Shown one piece after another: positions 36,010 through 46,657 of a stretch of 64,000 nucleotides of DNA. How positions within the stretch are numbered: position 1 is the first letter of the stretch; each line of letters begins with the position of its first letter. Source of the stretch: Pseudomonas sp. R4-35-07 (GTDB lineage: Bacteria > Pseudomonadota > Gammaproteobacteria > Pseudomonadales > Pseudomonadaceae); the NCBI RefSeq assembly GCF_003852235.1, contig NZ_CP027732.1, positions 1,240,001 through 1,304,000 on the forward strand, read 5' to 3'. The notes under the pieces were generated by a model. The model searched no databases. It worked only from the letters and a program-made list of their open reading frames with translations, and had not been told where the DNA came from. Both the position numbers and the translations under genes were made by a program.

Positions 36010-36755
36010 TATTTACCCCCCACGGAGATCAGGCCGGGCACCGCGACTTTCTTCTCGACCACGCGCATCAGCAGCATCAGGCTCATGTTCAGGGTGAAGT
36101 AGATCAGCGTGGCCAGGGTGAAGGCTTCAAACAGGTTGGCCGAAAACTCGGCGGTCTGCTTGGTTTGCGCCAGCAGTTCCATCAGGCCGATCAAGGACGC
36201 CACGGAGGAGTTCTTGAACACGTTGAGGAATTCGGAGGTAAGCGGCGGAATGATGATGCGATAGGCCTGGGGCAGCAGCACGTTCCAGTAGATCTGCGGC
36301 AGCTTGAAGCCCATGGCGCGCGCGGCGGCTTCCTGGCCACGGGGCAGCGCCTGGATGCCGGTGCGCACTTGTTCACACACACGGGCGGCGGTGAACAGGC
36401 CCAGGCACACGACGACGCTCAGGTAGGCCGAGGTGGTCGGGTTCAGGTCTTGTTTGTACCAGTCCTGCAGGTTCTGCGGCAGCAGATCGGGTATCAGGAA
36501 ATACCAGATGAACAGCTGAACCAGCAGCGGCACGTTACGAAACAGTTCCACGTAGCAGGTCGCGATGCCCGATACGAGGCGGTTTGGCACGGTGCGCATG
36601 ACCCCCAGAATGGAGCCCAGCAGCAAGGCAATGATCCATGCCACGACAGCGATGGCGATGGTCCAGCCCAGGCCGGCGATGTACCAGTCGAGATAAGTCT
36701 CGCTGCCAACGCCGGTGGACTTGAAGAACACGCCCCAGTCCCAGTTGTAATTCAT
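36009..36755 (-). CDS. aatQ: Glutamate/aspartate ABC permease AatQ
   Basis: A 248-residue GltJ/HisQ-type permease: 'FRNVPLLVQLFIWYF' after the first helices and EAA loop 'ALPRGQEAAARAMGFKLPQI'. I start at the ATG at 36755 ('MNYNWDWGVFFKST'), preceded by GAGGGGAGA. The longer frame adds 28 residues from the spacer. It forms the translocation channel with AatM. A stem-loop at 36902-36930 separates it from aatJ, the usual arrangement where the binding-protein gene is made in excess. Confidence 0.9.
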   Translation of the reverse strand: MNYNWDWGVFFKSTGVGSETYLDWYIAGLGWTIAIAVVAWIIALLLGSILGVMRTVPNRLVSGIATCYVELFRNVPLLVQLFIWYFLIPDLLPQNLQDWYKQDLNPTTSAYLSVVVCLGLFTAARVCEQVRTGIQALPRGQEAAARAMGFKLPQIYWNVLLPQAYRIIIPPLTSEFLNVFKNSSVASLIGLMELLAQTKQTAEFSANLFEAFTLATLIYFTLNMSLMLLMRVVEKKVAVPGLISVGGK

Positions 36756-36901
36756 TAGGGTCTCCCCTCGAGATCGATCGATGTACAAGCACCCGCTTGG
36801 GACAGTCCGTTCCCTCCTGACGTTGAACGTCAGGCACACGCAATCGGCTCGAAAACCGCCAGGTCGAGTGTTCCAAGTTAAAGCCAGCAGGTAATTACAA
36901 A

Positions 36902-36930
36902 CGCCTGAGGGAGTTTGACTCCCTCAGGCG
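36902..36930 (-). promoter_or_regulatory. Stem-loop between aatJ and aatQ
   Basis: A 12-base perfect stem (CGCCTGAGGGAG / CTCCCTCAGGCG) with a 5-base loop and no U-run on either strand. It probably protects the aatJ mRNA or attenuates read-through into aatQ, rather than acting as a full terminator. Confidence 0.75.
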
Positions 36931-36947
36931 ATAAGGTTAGCCAGGTT

Positions 36948-37874
36948 TTAGATCTTTACTTCCGGAGCCGGTTTGTCGCTCGGGTTCTTGATCAGTTCCT
37001 TGACCTTGTCGCTCATCGGGAAGTTGAGGTTCAGGCCTTTTGGTGGAATCGGGCTTTCAAACCACTTGGCGTAGATCTTGTTGATTTCGCCGGACTTGTA
37101 CAGGCTGGCGATGGCGTCATCCACGGCTTTCTTGAAGTCTGGGTCGCCTTTGCGAACCATGCACGCGTAGGCTTCGAAGGACTGCGGAGTACCGGTGATC
37201 ACCCAGTCATCCGGCTTCTTGGCCTTGGCTTCTTCGCCGGCCAGCAGGGCGTCGTCCATCATGAAGGCAACCGCGCGGCCGCTTTCGAGCATCTGGAAGG
37301 ATTCGCCGTGGTCTTTGGCGGAGATGACGTTCATGCCCATCTGCTTGTCGGCGTTCATCGCCTTGATGATGCGCTCGGACGTGGTGCCGGCGGTGGTCAC
37401 GACGTTCTTGCCTTTCAGGTCGGCAAAGTCAAGGTAGGACGGCTTGCCATCCTTGTCTTTCTTGACCAGCAGACGGGTGCCGATTTCGAAGATGTTGGTG
37501 GTGAAGTCAACTTGCTGGGCGCGTTCGGCGTTGTTGGTGGTGGAGCCGCATTCCAGGTCTGCGGTGCCGTTCTGGATCAGCGGAATACGGGTCTGCGACG
37601 TCACCAGGTTGTATTTGACCTGCAGATCGGGCTTGTTCAGGTCTTTTTTCAGGGCTTCAACGACGGCCAGTTGAATGTCATGGGAATAGCCCACGGGTTT
37701 GCCCGAGCCATCCGCAATGTAGGAAAACGGAATAGAGCTGTCGCGGTGAGCGAGAGTGATAGTGCCGGAGTCGTTGATTTTCTTCAGCGTGCCGGTGAGT
37801 TCGGCGGCGAAAACTGGAGTGCTGATCAGAGCAGCAGCGATAGCTGCGCCCAGGATATGGGGAACGATGCGCAT
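36948..37874 (-). CDS. aatJ: Glutamate/aspartate-binding protein AatJ
   Basis: A 308-residue periplasmic protein with a signal peptide ('MRIVPHILGAAIAAALISTP', cut near 'VFAAE'), homologous to GltI. Family marks are 'TLAHRDSSIPFSYIADGSGK' and 'VDFTTNIFEIGTRLLVKKD'. It delivers glutamate and aspartate to AatQM. I use the ATG at 37874 rather than the TTG just before it, because GAGGAAG lies six bases upstream. It is the first gene of the operon, under a sigma-54 promoter about 110 bases upstream. Confidence 0.93.
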   Translation of the reverse strand: MRIVPHILGAAIAAALISTPVFAAELTGTLKKINDSGTITLAHRDSSIPFSYIADGSGKPVGYSHDIQLAVVEALKKDLNKPDLQVKYNLVTSQTRIPLIQNGTADLECGSTTNNAERAQQVDFTTNIFEIGTRLLVKKDKDGKPSYLDFADLKGKNVVTTAGTTSERIIKAMNADKQMGMNVISAKDHGESFQMLESGRAVAFMMDDALLAGEEAKAKKPDDWVITGTPQSFEAYACMVRKGDPDFKKAVDDAIASLYKSGEINKIYAKWFESPIPPKGLNLNFPMSDKVKELIKNPSDKPAPEVKI

Positions 37875-37985
37875 CAATACTTCCTCGACATTTGTTTTTT
37901 TTATAAAGCCAGCTAAACGGCTCTCTTGTACAGCGAATGCCTTGACGGCTGCTGAGGCGTCTCAGGCAATCGTCAGGAAGTGTAG

Positions 37986-38001
37986 AGCATGAGTCGTGCC
38001 A
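37986..38001 (-). promoter_or_regulatory. Sigma-54 promoter of aatJQMP
   Basis: On the minus strand TGGCACG-ACTC-ATGCT matches TGGCACG-N4-TTGCW except for one base, with correct spacing of GG and GC. Transcription would start near 37,975. The match fits the co-located sigma-54 activator AauR. Confidence 0.82.
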
Positions 38002-38077
38002 TACCCGAAACAAAAGCTTAACTTCATGATTTATATGGTTATTAACTTTGTGTGACAGTGTCAGCTCACTACCGGGG

Positions 38078-38122
38078 TACGGCAAACCGAATAGGAGCAG
38101 GTTCTGCGTTCGGAAAACCGAA
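38078..38122. promoter_or_regulatory. Two AauR-type operator palindromes
   Basis: TTCGG-AAAA-CCGAA at 38109-38122 is exact for the TTCGG-N4-CCGAA motif I recall for AauR. TACGG-CAAA-CCGAA at 38078-38091 has one mismatch. They lie 31 bases apart and about 75-120 bases upstream of the sigma-54 promoter, the expected enhancer position. Confidence 0.78.
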
Positions 38123-38139
38123 TGGCAGGCACTCCTAAG

Positions 38140-38237
38140 GTAGGAGCGAGCTTGCTCGCGAAAAACGCAAAAACGCCGCGTTTATTCTGGATAAACGCGG
38201 CGCTCTCGGGTTTTTCGCGAGCAAGCTTGCCCCTACA
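38140..38237. repeat. REPIN, GTAGGAGCGAGCTTGCTCGC family
   Basis: An inverted REP pair directly after the glpD stop (minus strand), with an inner hairpin AACGCCGCGTTTAT / ATAAACGCGGCG. Its right arm is slightly changed ('GCAAGCTTGCCCCTACAG'). Confidence 0.88.
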
Positions 38238-38251
38238 GTCTCGGGATGGCG

Positions 38252-39790
38252 TCAGGCCGCTTCGATCTTGCTGCGCGTCTGTTCGACCTTGGACAGGTAG
38301 CGTTGCAGGTTGTCCTGCTCTGCTGCAGTGGTGAACAGGCCCAGCTTGGTGCGGCGCCACAGCACGTCTTGAGGCTGGGTTACCCATTCTTCGGCGCACA
38401 GGTAATCGACTTCACGGGTGTAAAGCCCACCGCCCAGGTGCTCACCCAGATCAGCCAGGGTTTGCACACCTTCCAGCAGGCGCCAGGTGCGGCTGCCGTA
38501 GGTGGTCGACCAGCGACGGGCGATCTCGCTCGGCACCCAGTCGAACTTGTTGCGTATGGCCTCGGCCAGGGCTTCTGGTGTGGTCATGTCTTCGCCGCCC
38601 GGCAGGCTGGCCTTGGCGGTCCAGCTTGGGCGCATCTGGGTGAAGTACGGCGCCAGTTGCGCCATGGCCGATTCGGCGAGCTTGCGGTAGGTCGTCAGCT
38701 TGCCGCCGAACACCGACAGGATCGGCGCCTCGCCGCTGCCGCCGGACAGCGACAGGGTGTAGTCGCGGGTAATGGCCGATGGGTTGTCCGATTCGTCGTT
38801 GCACAGCGGGCGCACGCCCGAATAGGTGTGGACGATATCGTCACGGCTCAGCTGTTTCTTGAAGTGTGCGTTGACCACCTTGAGCATGTAGTCGGTTTCA
38901 CCTTCGGTGATCGCAACTTTCGCCGGATCGCCGGTGTATTCGCGGTCGGTGGTGCCGATGATGGTCAGATGATTGAGGTACGGAATCGTGAACACGATGC
39001 GCTGGTCTTCGTTCTGCAGAATGTGCGCATGGGCACCTTCGTAGAGTTTCGGCACGATCAGGTGGCTGCCTTGGATCAGGCGAATGCCGTACGGCGAATC
39101 CAGCTTCAGGTCGTCCTTGATAAACTTGGCGACCCATGGGCCGGCGGCGTTCACCAGCGCCCGGGCGCGGATCGAGAACAGGCTGCCATCGGCGCGTTCC
39201 ATGTTCATTTCCCACAAGCCGTTGCTGCGGTGGGCACTGACGCAACGGGTCTGGGTGTGGATATGCGCGCCTTTCTCGCGCGCGGCCATGGCGTTGAGCA
39301 CCACAAGGCGGGCGTCGTCGACCCAGCAGTCGGAATATTCGAAGCCTTTGGTGATTTCGCTTTTCAGCGGGCTGTCGGCACCGAACTTGAGGCTTTTCGA
39401 ACCGGCCAGCTTCTCGCGTTTGCCCAGGTGGTCATACAGGAACAGGCCGGCACGGATCATCCAGGCCGGGCGCAGGTGCGGACGGTGCGGCAACACAAAG
39501 CGCATCTGCTTGACGATGTGCGGGGCCTTCGCCAGCAGCACTTCACGCTCGGCCAGGGCTTCGCGTACCAGGCGGAACTCGTAGTGTTCCAGGTAGCGCA
39601 AGCCACCGTGGATCAGCTTGCTGCTGGCAGACGACGTGTGGCTGGCCAGGTCGTCCTTTTCGCAAAGGAATACCGACAAACCGCGCCCGGCTGCGTCTGC
39701 TGCAATGCCGACGCCATTGATCCCGCCGCCGATAACGGCAACGTCATAGACTTCGGCAAGCGGTGGAGCAGGCAAGGTAGAAGGGTTCAT
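38252..39790 (-). CDS. glpD: Aerobic glycerol-3-phosphate dehydrogenase GlpD
   Basis: A 512-residue FAD enzyme of the inner membrane that oxidises glycerol-3-phosphate to DHAP and passes electrons to quinone. The FAD site is 'DVAVIGGGINGVGIAADAAG' with 'LSVFLCEKDD', and the protein has the standard length. 'SASSKLIHGGLRYLEHYEFR' is a family signature. It is preceded by a GlpR-type operator and separated from glpR by a REPIN, so it is transcribed on its own. Confidence 0.97.
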   Translation of the reverse strand: MNPSTLPAPPLAEVYDVAVIGGGINGVGIAADAAGRGLSVFLCEKDDLASHTSSASSKLIHGGLRYLEHYEFRLVREALAEREVLLAKAPHIVKQMRFVLPHRPHLRPAWMIRAGLFLYDHLGKREKLAGSKSLKFGADSPLKSEITKGFEYSDCWVDDARLVVLNAMAAREKGAHIHTQTRCVSAHRSNGLWEMNMERADGSLFSIRARALVNAAGPWVAKFIKDDLKLDSPYGIRLIQGSHLIVPKLYEGAHAHILQNEDQRIVFTIPYLNHLTIIGTTDREYTGDPAKVAITEGETDYMLKVVNAHFKKQLSRDDIVHTYSGVRPLCNDESDNPSAITRDYTLSLSGGSGEAPILSVFGGKLTTYRKLAESAMAQLAPYFTQMRPSWTAKASLPGGEDMTTPEALAEAIRNKFDWVPSEIARRWSTTYGSRTWRLLEGVQTLADLGEHLGGGLYTREVDYLCAEEWVTQPQDVLWRRTKLGLFTTAAEQDNLQRYLSKVEQTRSKIEAA

Positions 39791-39807
39791 CGGCTGGCCT
39801 CGCGATC

Positions 39808-39849
39808 TTTTCGTATTGGAATTCGAACATTAATGTTCATTTGCGAAAA
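39808..39849. promoter_or_regulatory. GlpR-type operator before glpD
   Basis: A perfect 14-base palindrome GAACAT-TA-ATGTTC (39825-39838) lies inside an outer TTTTCG...CGAAAA repeat (39808-39849). GAACAT/ATGTTC half-sites resemble the E. coli GlpR operator. It is 18-59 bases before the glpD ATG, where repression would be efficient. Binding is inferred. Confidence 0.6.
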
Positions 39850-39937
39850 TGGTAGCTGATAAATGCGCGCGCAGCCAGCCAACTTCGATTGAAAAAACTC
39901 ATCGAAGGGTGGGGAAAGGAAAATTTGTGAACTGATA

Positions 39938-40034
39938 GTTCCCACGCTCCCGCGTGGGAATTGAGCCCATGACGCTCTGCGTCACAGCGAACGCGGAGCG
40001 TCCTGCGGTGCATTCCCACGCGGAGCGTGGGAAC
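39938..40034. repeat. REPIN of a third family (GTTCCCACGCTCCGCGTGGGAA)
   Basis: Inverted units 'GTTCCCACGCTCC-CGCGTGGGAA' and 'TTCCCACGCGGAGCGTGGGAAC' flank a middle with GACGCTCTGCGTC. This differs from the two other REP families of the window. Confidence 0.85.
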
Positions 40035-40040
40035 GAGAAG

Positions 40041-40796
40041 TCAGACGACTTCCAAACGAACCTTATGCTGATTCAACAACTGTACCAACGCCGGCACCGG
40101 CTGCTGATCAGTCACCAGGCAGTCCACCAGACTGATCGGCCCCAGGCGGATCATGGCGTTGCGCCCGAACTTGCTGGAGTCCGCAGCCAGAATCACTTGT
40201 CGCGCATTGGCGATGATCGCCTGGGAAACCCGCACTTCCTGATAGTCGAAATCCAGCAGGCTGCCATCCTCATCGATGCCACTGATACCTACCAGCGCAA
40301 AGTCGACCTTGAACTGATTGATGAAATCCACACTGGCCTGGCCTACCACGCCGCCGTCACGGCGCACATTGCCGCCGGTCAGCAACACATCGAAGTCGTC
40401 CTTGGCACTTAGCATGGTGGCGACGTTGAGGTTGTTGGTGATGATTTTCAGGTGATGGTGATTGAGCAGCGCACGGGCGATGGATTCGGTGGTGGTGCCG
40501 ATATTGATGAACAACGAGGCGTGATCGGGGATCTGCGCCGCGATGGCTTCGCCGATACGCTGTTTTTCATCGCGCATCTGGTCGGCACGCATGGCGTACG
40601 CGGTGTTCTCGACACTGGAGTCATAGGCCGCGCCGCCGTGGTAGCGGCGCAGCAGATTGGCGTCCGCCAGCTGGTTGATATCGCGGCGGATGGTTTGCGG
40701 GGTGACAACGAACAACTGCGCCATTTCCTCGATACTGACGTAGCCGCGTTCGCGGACCAGTTCGAGGATTTGTTGTTGGCGGGGAGGCAGATTCAT
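40041..40796 (-). CDS. glpR: Glycerol-3-phosphate regulon repressor GlpR (DeoR family)
   Basis: A 251-residue repressor. The N-terminal winged helix is '[20 protein letters not shown]', and the C-terminal sugar-phosphate-binding DeoRC domain contains '[19 protein letters not shown]' and '[16 protein letters not shown]'. The inducer in the family is glycerol-3-phosphate. The start is the ATG at 40796, preceded by AAAGGA; longer starts lie in the glpK-glpR spacer. It lies downstream of glpK on the same strand, 95 bases away. Confidence 0.93.
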   Translation of the reverse strand: MNLPPRQQQILELVRERGYVSIEEMAQLFVVTPQTIRRDINQLADANLLRRYHGGAAYDSSVENTAYAMRADQMRDEKQRIGEAIAAQIPDHASLFINIGTTTESIARALLNHHHLKIITNNLNVATMLSAKDDFDVLLTGGNVRRDGGVVGQASVDFINQFKVDFALVGISGIDEDGSLLDFDYQEVRVSQAIIANARQVILAADSSKFGRNAMIRLGPISLVDCLVTDQQPVPALVQLLNQHKVRLEVV

Positions 40797-40890
40797 GGGG
40801 CGTCCTTTGGGCTGCCATACAAAAGTGGCCCATGATGACGCAGGAATCCGCTCCCTGCCAGTTACAACCGGTGTAGATCCGGCGCTTGGC

Positions 40891-42441
<1,551 letters not shown>

Positions 42442-42472
42442 TCACGAAGGGCAGGGACCCTGGCTGGCGCTT

Positions 42473-43327
42473 TCAGGAAATACGGGTGTTGCCGTTGACA
42501 GCCGTGTCAGTTGTTTCAGCTATAGCAGGTGCGGCGCTCGGCAGGTGACGGGCAATTAGCCCGCGATACGCTGCGGCGCCGAGGCATGCGCCCACAATCG
42601 GCGCGAAAATCGGTACCAGGAAGTAAGGAATATCGCGACCGCCAGTAAAGGCCATTTCACCCCAGCCGGCGAAAAAGGTCATCAGCTTGGGCCCGAAATC
42701 CCGCGCCGGGTTCATCGCAAAGCCGGTCAGCGGGCCCATCGCGCTACCAATCACAGCGATCAACAGGCCGATCAGCAGCGGCGCCAGCGGGCCACGGGGC
42801 AGGCCATTGTTGTCGTCGGTCAGGGCCATGATCACACCCATCAGGATCGCGGTGATGACCATTTCCACCAGGAACGCCTGGGCCGTGCTGAGCAATGCAT
42901 GGGGATAGGTGGAGAACACCGAAGCCAACTCCAGGCTGGCCTGGGAGCCACGCACCATGTGGTGGGTTTGTTCGTAATCGAAAAAAAGATTGCTGTAGAG
43001 CGTGTACACCAGCGCGGCGGAGCAGAAAGCACCGGCGATTTGGGCGAGGATGTAGAAGGGCAGTTTGCGTTTTTCAAAGTCGGCAAAAATACACAGGGCG
43101 ATACTCACCGCCGGATTGAGGTGAGCCCCGGAAATACCGGCACTCAGGTAGATCGCCATGCTCACGCCGACCCCCCAGATAATGCTGATTTCCCACAAGC
43201 CAAAGCTCGCACCCGCGACCTTGAGCGCAGCGACGCACCCGGTACCGAAGAAGATCAGCAGCGCAGTGCCGAGGAATTCGGCCATGCATTGGCTCGAAAG
43301 TGAAGGCTGTTGAAGAGCAGTTGTCAT
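42473..43327 (-). CDS. glpF: Glycerol facilitator GlpF
   Basis: A 284-residue aquaglyceroporin with six membrane helices and two NPA-type loops, 'GAHLNPAVSIAL' and 'FAMNPARDFGP'. The second carries the Arg of the selectivity filter. It imports glycerol for GlpK. The start is the ATG at 43327 with AGGTTTTCC-type spacing; the longer frame runs into the promoter. First gene of glpFKR. Confidence 0.95.
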   Translation of the reverse strand: MTTALQQPSLSSQCMAEFLGTALLIFFGTGCVAALKVAGASFGLWEISIIWGVGVSMAIYLSAGISGAHLNPAVSIALCIFADFEKRKLPFYILAQIAGAFCSAALVYTLYSNLFFDYEQTHHMVRGSQASLELASVFSTYPHALLSTAQAFLVEMVITAILMGVIMALTDDNNGLPRGPLAPLLIGLLIAVIGSAMGPLTGFAMNPARDFGPKLMTFFAGWGEMAFTGGRDIPYFLVPIFAPIVGACLGAAAYRGLIARHLPSAAPAIAETTDTAVNGNTRIS

Positions 43328-43500
43328 GGAAAACCTCAGTTGTTGTTCTTGTCTGGCGCAGGCCTCAACGGGCCGTTGCGCGATTTTCACCGAGACGAGG
43401 ATCCCCATCCTGTGTCACGGCTTACTGCTCGAGTACCGAGGGCTATTCCTACAGTATTCGGAAACGAAAAAATATAGACAAGAATGACTGCTGTCAAAGG

Positions 43501-43528
43501 TCGAAAGTGAACTACCAGTCACTTTCGA
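43501..43528. promoter_or_regulatory. Perfect inverted repeat between glpF and ybaK
   Basis: TCGAAAGTGA-actaccag-TCACTTTCGA: 10-base arms, 8-base loop, with no T-run after it. It lies about 175 bases before the glpF ATG and 125 before the ybaK ATG. It could be a regulator-binding site for the divergent pair or a leader hairpin. The rest of this 325-base gap (43,328-43,652) is AT-rich, with no open frame. Confidence 0.5.
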
Positions 43529-43652
43529 ACTATAGGTTTGATGAATGATCACGCTCATCACATTAAATAAGATTGGCGGATAGGGCGGACTAGAGCGTTT
43601 TGTGCGGGGTTGGCCTAGAATCGAGTCTCAGTTTGCTACGTCCGGAGAGGTC

Positions 43653-44123
43653 ATGACCCCCGCATTGGATTTGTTGAAAAAAGTTCGCGCCGAACATCGC
43701 ATCCATAGTTATGAGCACGATCCCAAGGCGGCTTCGTATGGCCTGGAGGCCGCGGAGAAATTGGCTCTCGACCCGGCGCAGGTGTTCAAAACCTTGCTTG
43801 CCAGCAGTGAGAAGGGCGAATTGCTGGTGGCGGTGGTGCCGGTCGTCGGAAGTCTGGATCTGAAAGCCCTGGCTCACGCGGCGGGCGTCAAGAAAGTCGA
43901 AATGGCCGACCCGGCGGCGGCGCAGCGCTCCACCGGCTATCTTTTGGGCGGCATCAGCCCTTTGGGGCAAAAGAAGCGCTTGCGCACGTTCATCGATGTG
44001 ACGGCGCAGCCGTTTGCGACGATTTTCGTCAGTGCCGGTCGGAGAGGGTTGGAAGTAGAGTTGCCAGCCAGTGTGTTGGCTGAGCATACCCAAGCCATCT
44101 TCGCGCCGATTGGCCGGGCCTGA
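43653..44123 (+). CDS. ybaK: Cys-tRNA(Pro)/aminoacyl-tRNA deacylase YbaK/EbsC
   Basis: A 156-residue protein of the YbaK/ProX family, which hydrolyses mischarged Cys-tRNA(Pro). The central '[20 protein letters not shown]' and '[20 protein letters not shown]' motifs are typical. The ATG at 43653 follows GGAGAGG. It is divergent from glpF. A REPIN follows the stop. Confidence 0.92.
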   Translation: MTPALDLLKKVRAEHRIHSYEHDPKAASYGLEAAEKLALDPAQVFKTLLASSEKGELLVAVVPVVGSLDLKALAHAAGVKKVEMADPAAAQRSTGYLLGGISPLGQKKRLRTFIDVTAQPFATIFVSAGRRGLEVELPASVLAEHTQAIFAPIGRA

Positions 44124-44143
44124 TTTTCATCCCTGCGCAAATC

Positions 44144-44239
44144 CAAATGTGGGAGGGGGCTTGCCCCCGATGGCTTTAGGTCAGTCAGCTTATCCATAGC
44201 TGACCCACCGCTATCGGGGGCAAGCCCCCTCCCACATTT
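44144..44239. repeat. REPIN, GTGGGAGGGGGCTTG family
   Basis: An inverted REP pair in the convergent gap between ybaK and the ABC ATPase gene. Confidence 0.9.
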
Positions 44240-44263
44240 GATCCGGTTTCGACAGCTGGATGC

Positions 44264-45307
44264 TTATGCCTGGAACAGCACCAGATGCTCGGCGGCCACT
44301 CGAATGCCCACATCCGTGCCCATCTGCTGATCGACGTGGCTGGGGAAAATCGACTCCAGCTGCGCGCCCGTCGCAAGTTGCAGACGGTACAGCGTTGACG
44401 CACCAAGGAAGGTCTTGCCAACAATCCGCGCTTTTAGTGCACTGTCCGGCGCATAGACGATGTCATCCGGGCGCAGCAGCACCTTCACCGCGCCACCGGT
44501 GGGCCAGGTATAAGCACGGTTGCCACGCAGCTCGCCCAGCTCAGTGCTGACGGACTCGGGCGAGCTCAATTGACCCTGGATGAAATAGCCCTGGCCGATA
44601 AAGCTGGCCACATACGGCGTCTGCGGTTCGTGGTAGAGGTTGTAGGGCGTGTCCCACTGCTCAAGACGACCCTCCTTGAACACGCCCACATGATCGCTGA
44701 CGGCGAAGGCTTCTTCCTGATCATGGGTGACCAGGATCGCGCTGGTGCCGCGCGCCTTGAGAATGTCGCGCACTTCATGGCTGAGCTTGCGCCGTAATTC
44801 GCCATCCAGGTTGGAAAAGGGTTCGTCCAGCAGCAGCAGCTGCGGCTCCGGCGCCAGGGCGCGGGCCAGGGCGACACGTTGCTGCTGACCACCGGAAAGC
44901 TCGTGGGGGAAGCGCTTGTCCAGGTCTTTGAGGTTGACCAGTTCCAGCAATTCGGCCACTACACGTTCTTTTTGCGGGTGCTTGCGGATGCCGAAGGCGA
45001 TGTTGTCGGCCACGCTCAGATGAGGAAACAGCGCGTAGTCCTGAAACACCATGCCGATGCGACGTTTCTCGGGTGCCAGCGTGAAACCGGCACTGGAGAT
45101 CACTTCGCCCGCCAGGCTGATTTCGCCTTCGTGCACCGGCTCGAACCCCGCAATTGCGCGCAGGGTGGTGGTCTTGCCGCAGCCCGAGGAGCCCAGCAGG
45201 CAGCCGATGTCTCCAGCGTTGAGGTGCAGATTGAGGTTCTGCACCACCCGTTGATCTTGATAGCCGCATGCCAGATTGCGCAGGTTCAGCAGTAATGGCT
45301 GGCTCAT
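44264..45307 (-). CDS. ABC transporter ATP-binding protein, FbpC/PotA-like, without partner genes
   Basis: A 347-residue ATPase: Walker A '[18 protein letters not shown]', signature '[19 protein letters not shown]', Walker B '[16 protein letters not shown]', then a TOBE-type C-terminal domain ('[19 protein letters not shown]'). It is of the import type used for ferric iron, spermidine or sugars. No permease or binding-protein gene is adjacent. The ATG overlaps the argF stop by 4 bases, so it is co-translated with argF, as in related pseudomonads. The partner must be encoded elsewhere. Confidence 0.85.
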   Translation of the reverse strand: MSQPLLLNLRNLACGYQDQRVVQNLNLHLNAGDIGCLLGSSGCGKTTTLRAIAGFEPVHEGEISLAGEVISSAGFTLAPEKRRIGMVFQDYALFPHLSVADNIAFGIRKHPQKERVVAELLELVNLKDLDKRFPHELSGGQQQRVALARALAPEPQLLLLDEPFSNLDGELRRKLSHEVRDILKARGTSAILVTHDQEEAFAVSDHVGVFKEGRLEQWDTPYNLYHEPQTPYVASFIGQGYFIQGQLSSPESVSTELGELRGNRAYTWPTGGAVKVLLRPDDIVYAPDSALKARIVGKTFLGASTLYRLQLATGAQLESIFPSHVDQQMGTDVGIRVAAEHLVLFQA

Positions 45308-46227
45308 GCGTGGTGGTACGACGGCGGGACGAGAAATTCGAGCAGGGCCTTTTGCGCATGCAGACGGTTTTCGGCCTGGTCCCAGGCGACCGAGCGTGGG
45401 TCGTCGAGCAGGTCGAGGCTGATTTCTTCGCCACGGTGGGCAGGCAGGCAGTGCATGAACAGCACGTCCGGCGCGGCCAGGTCGAGCAGGGCGCGGGTCA
45501 CCTGGAACGGCGCGAACAGGGCCAGGCGCTTGGCGGTTTCGTCTTCCTGGCCCATGGAGGTCCAGACGTCGGTGCTGACCAGATGGGTGCCGACCACCGC
45601 GTCTTTCGGATCGCGCAGCAGTTGCACGCGGCCATCGGCTTTGGCCAGGAACTCGGCGCTGGGTTCGTAACCCTCGGGGCAGGCGATACGCAGGTGGAAG
45701 TCGAACTGGATCGCGGCTTCTATATAGCTGTTGCACATATTATTGCCGTCGCCGATCCAGGCCACGGTCTTGCCCTGGATCGAGCCGCGGTGCTCGAGGA
45801 AGGTTTGCATGTCGGCCAGCAACTGGCACGGATGCAGGTCATCGGACAGGCCGTTGATCACCGGCACACGCGAGTTGGCGGCAAATTCGGTCAAGGTGCT
45901 GTGGGCGAAGGTACGGATCATCACGGCGTCGAGCATGCGCGACATCACGATGGCGCAGTCGCTGATCGGCTCGCCACGGCCCAATTGGGTATCGCGCGGC
46001 GACAGGAAGATCGCCTGACCACCCAATTGGATCATGCCGGCTTCGAAGGACAAGCGGGTGCGGGTCGAGGACTTCTCGAAAATCATCCCGAGCACGCGGT
46101 TTTTCAGAGGCTCGAACAGTACACCGCGGTTACGCAGGTCTTTAAGCTCAATGCCTCGACGGATCACGCTGACCAGCTCTTCGGGCGTGCAATCCATCAG
46201 GGAGAGAAAGTGCCTTGCGCTCATCAT
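45304..46227 (-). CDS. argF: Ornithine carbamoyltransferase ArgF
   Basis: A 307-residue anabolic OTCase forming citrulline from ornithine and carbamoyl phosphate. The carbamoyl-phosphate loop is '[16 protein letters not shown]', with '[15 protein letters not shown]' and '[13 protein letters not shown]' for ornithine and catalysis. ATG-ATG lies at the start, and either may be used. The upstream ArgR-type site suggests repression by arginine. Confidence 0.96.
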   Translation of the reverse strand: MMSARHFLSLMDCTPEELVSVIRRGIELKDLRNRGVLFEPLKNRVLGMIFEKSSTRTRLSFEAGMIQLGGQAIFLSPRDTQLGRGEPISDCAIVMSRMLDAVMIRTFAHSTLTEFAANSRVPVINGLSDDLHPCQLLADMQTFLEHRGSIQGKTVAWIGDGNNMCNSYIEAAIQFDFHLRIACPEGYEPSAEFLAKADGRVQLLRDPKDAVVGTHLVSTDVWTSMGQEDETAKRLALFAPFQVTRALLDLAAPDVLFMHCLPAHRGEEISLDLLDDPRSVAWDQAENRLHAQKALLEFLVPPSYHHA

Positions 46228-46349
46228 TAACTACCTTTTGCAACAGACCGCAGATACTCAAAGCCTTGTTTATTGTGACAACGGGCGAGACCTGCGGCGA
46301 AAGCCGCACGGGGCGACGAAATAGGGGAAGGCGCGATATTGACATTAAA

Positions 46350-46365
46350 TGTCGCGTCTTACCAA
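46350..46365. promoter_or_regulatory. ArgR-type half-site upstream of argF
   Basis: TGTCGC-GTCTTACC-AA fits the Pseudomonas ArgR motif TGTCGC-N8-AA. An upstream TGACAT (46340) 10 bases away could be a second half. It is 120 bases before the argF ATG. The rest of the 46,228-46,657 gap (430 bases) shows no gene. It probably contains both divergent promoters. Confidence 0.45.
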
Positions 46366-46657
46366 TAGGGCTACGGTTTTTAAGGGTGTTCAAGCAGGGC
46401 GCCGAAGCGCGTTTGAAGACGGTTTCCTGACAGCAGCGGCCCATTTGTACACTGGCGCCGAGACCTTTTGCAATGCGCAGGGGCGGCTCCGGGCCTGGTT
46501 TTAGCGGTTTCAGGCGCGTGCGGGGAGGTTTCCGAAACATTTGCTCACTCTTGGCCCTGCTTTGGCCTATGGCTGCCGATTCACCGCGCGAACGTTGCTG
46601 GCGCACCGAGCGGTCGCGGCCCATAGTTGAACAAAGCCCTTATAAAAGAGACTGGCC

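Noticed and set aside
36902..36930. A full terminator between aatJ and aatQ
   Set aside because: The stem is strong but neither strand has a U-run. An mRNA-stabilising or attenuating hairpin fits better, since the downstream permease genes need transcription.
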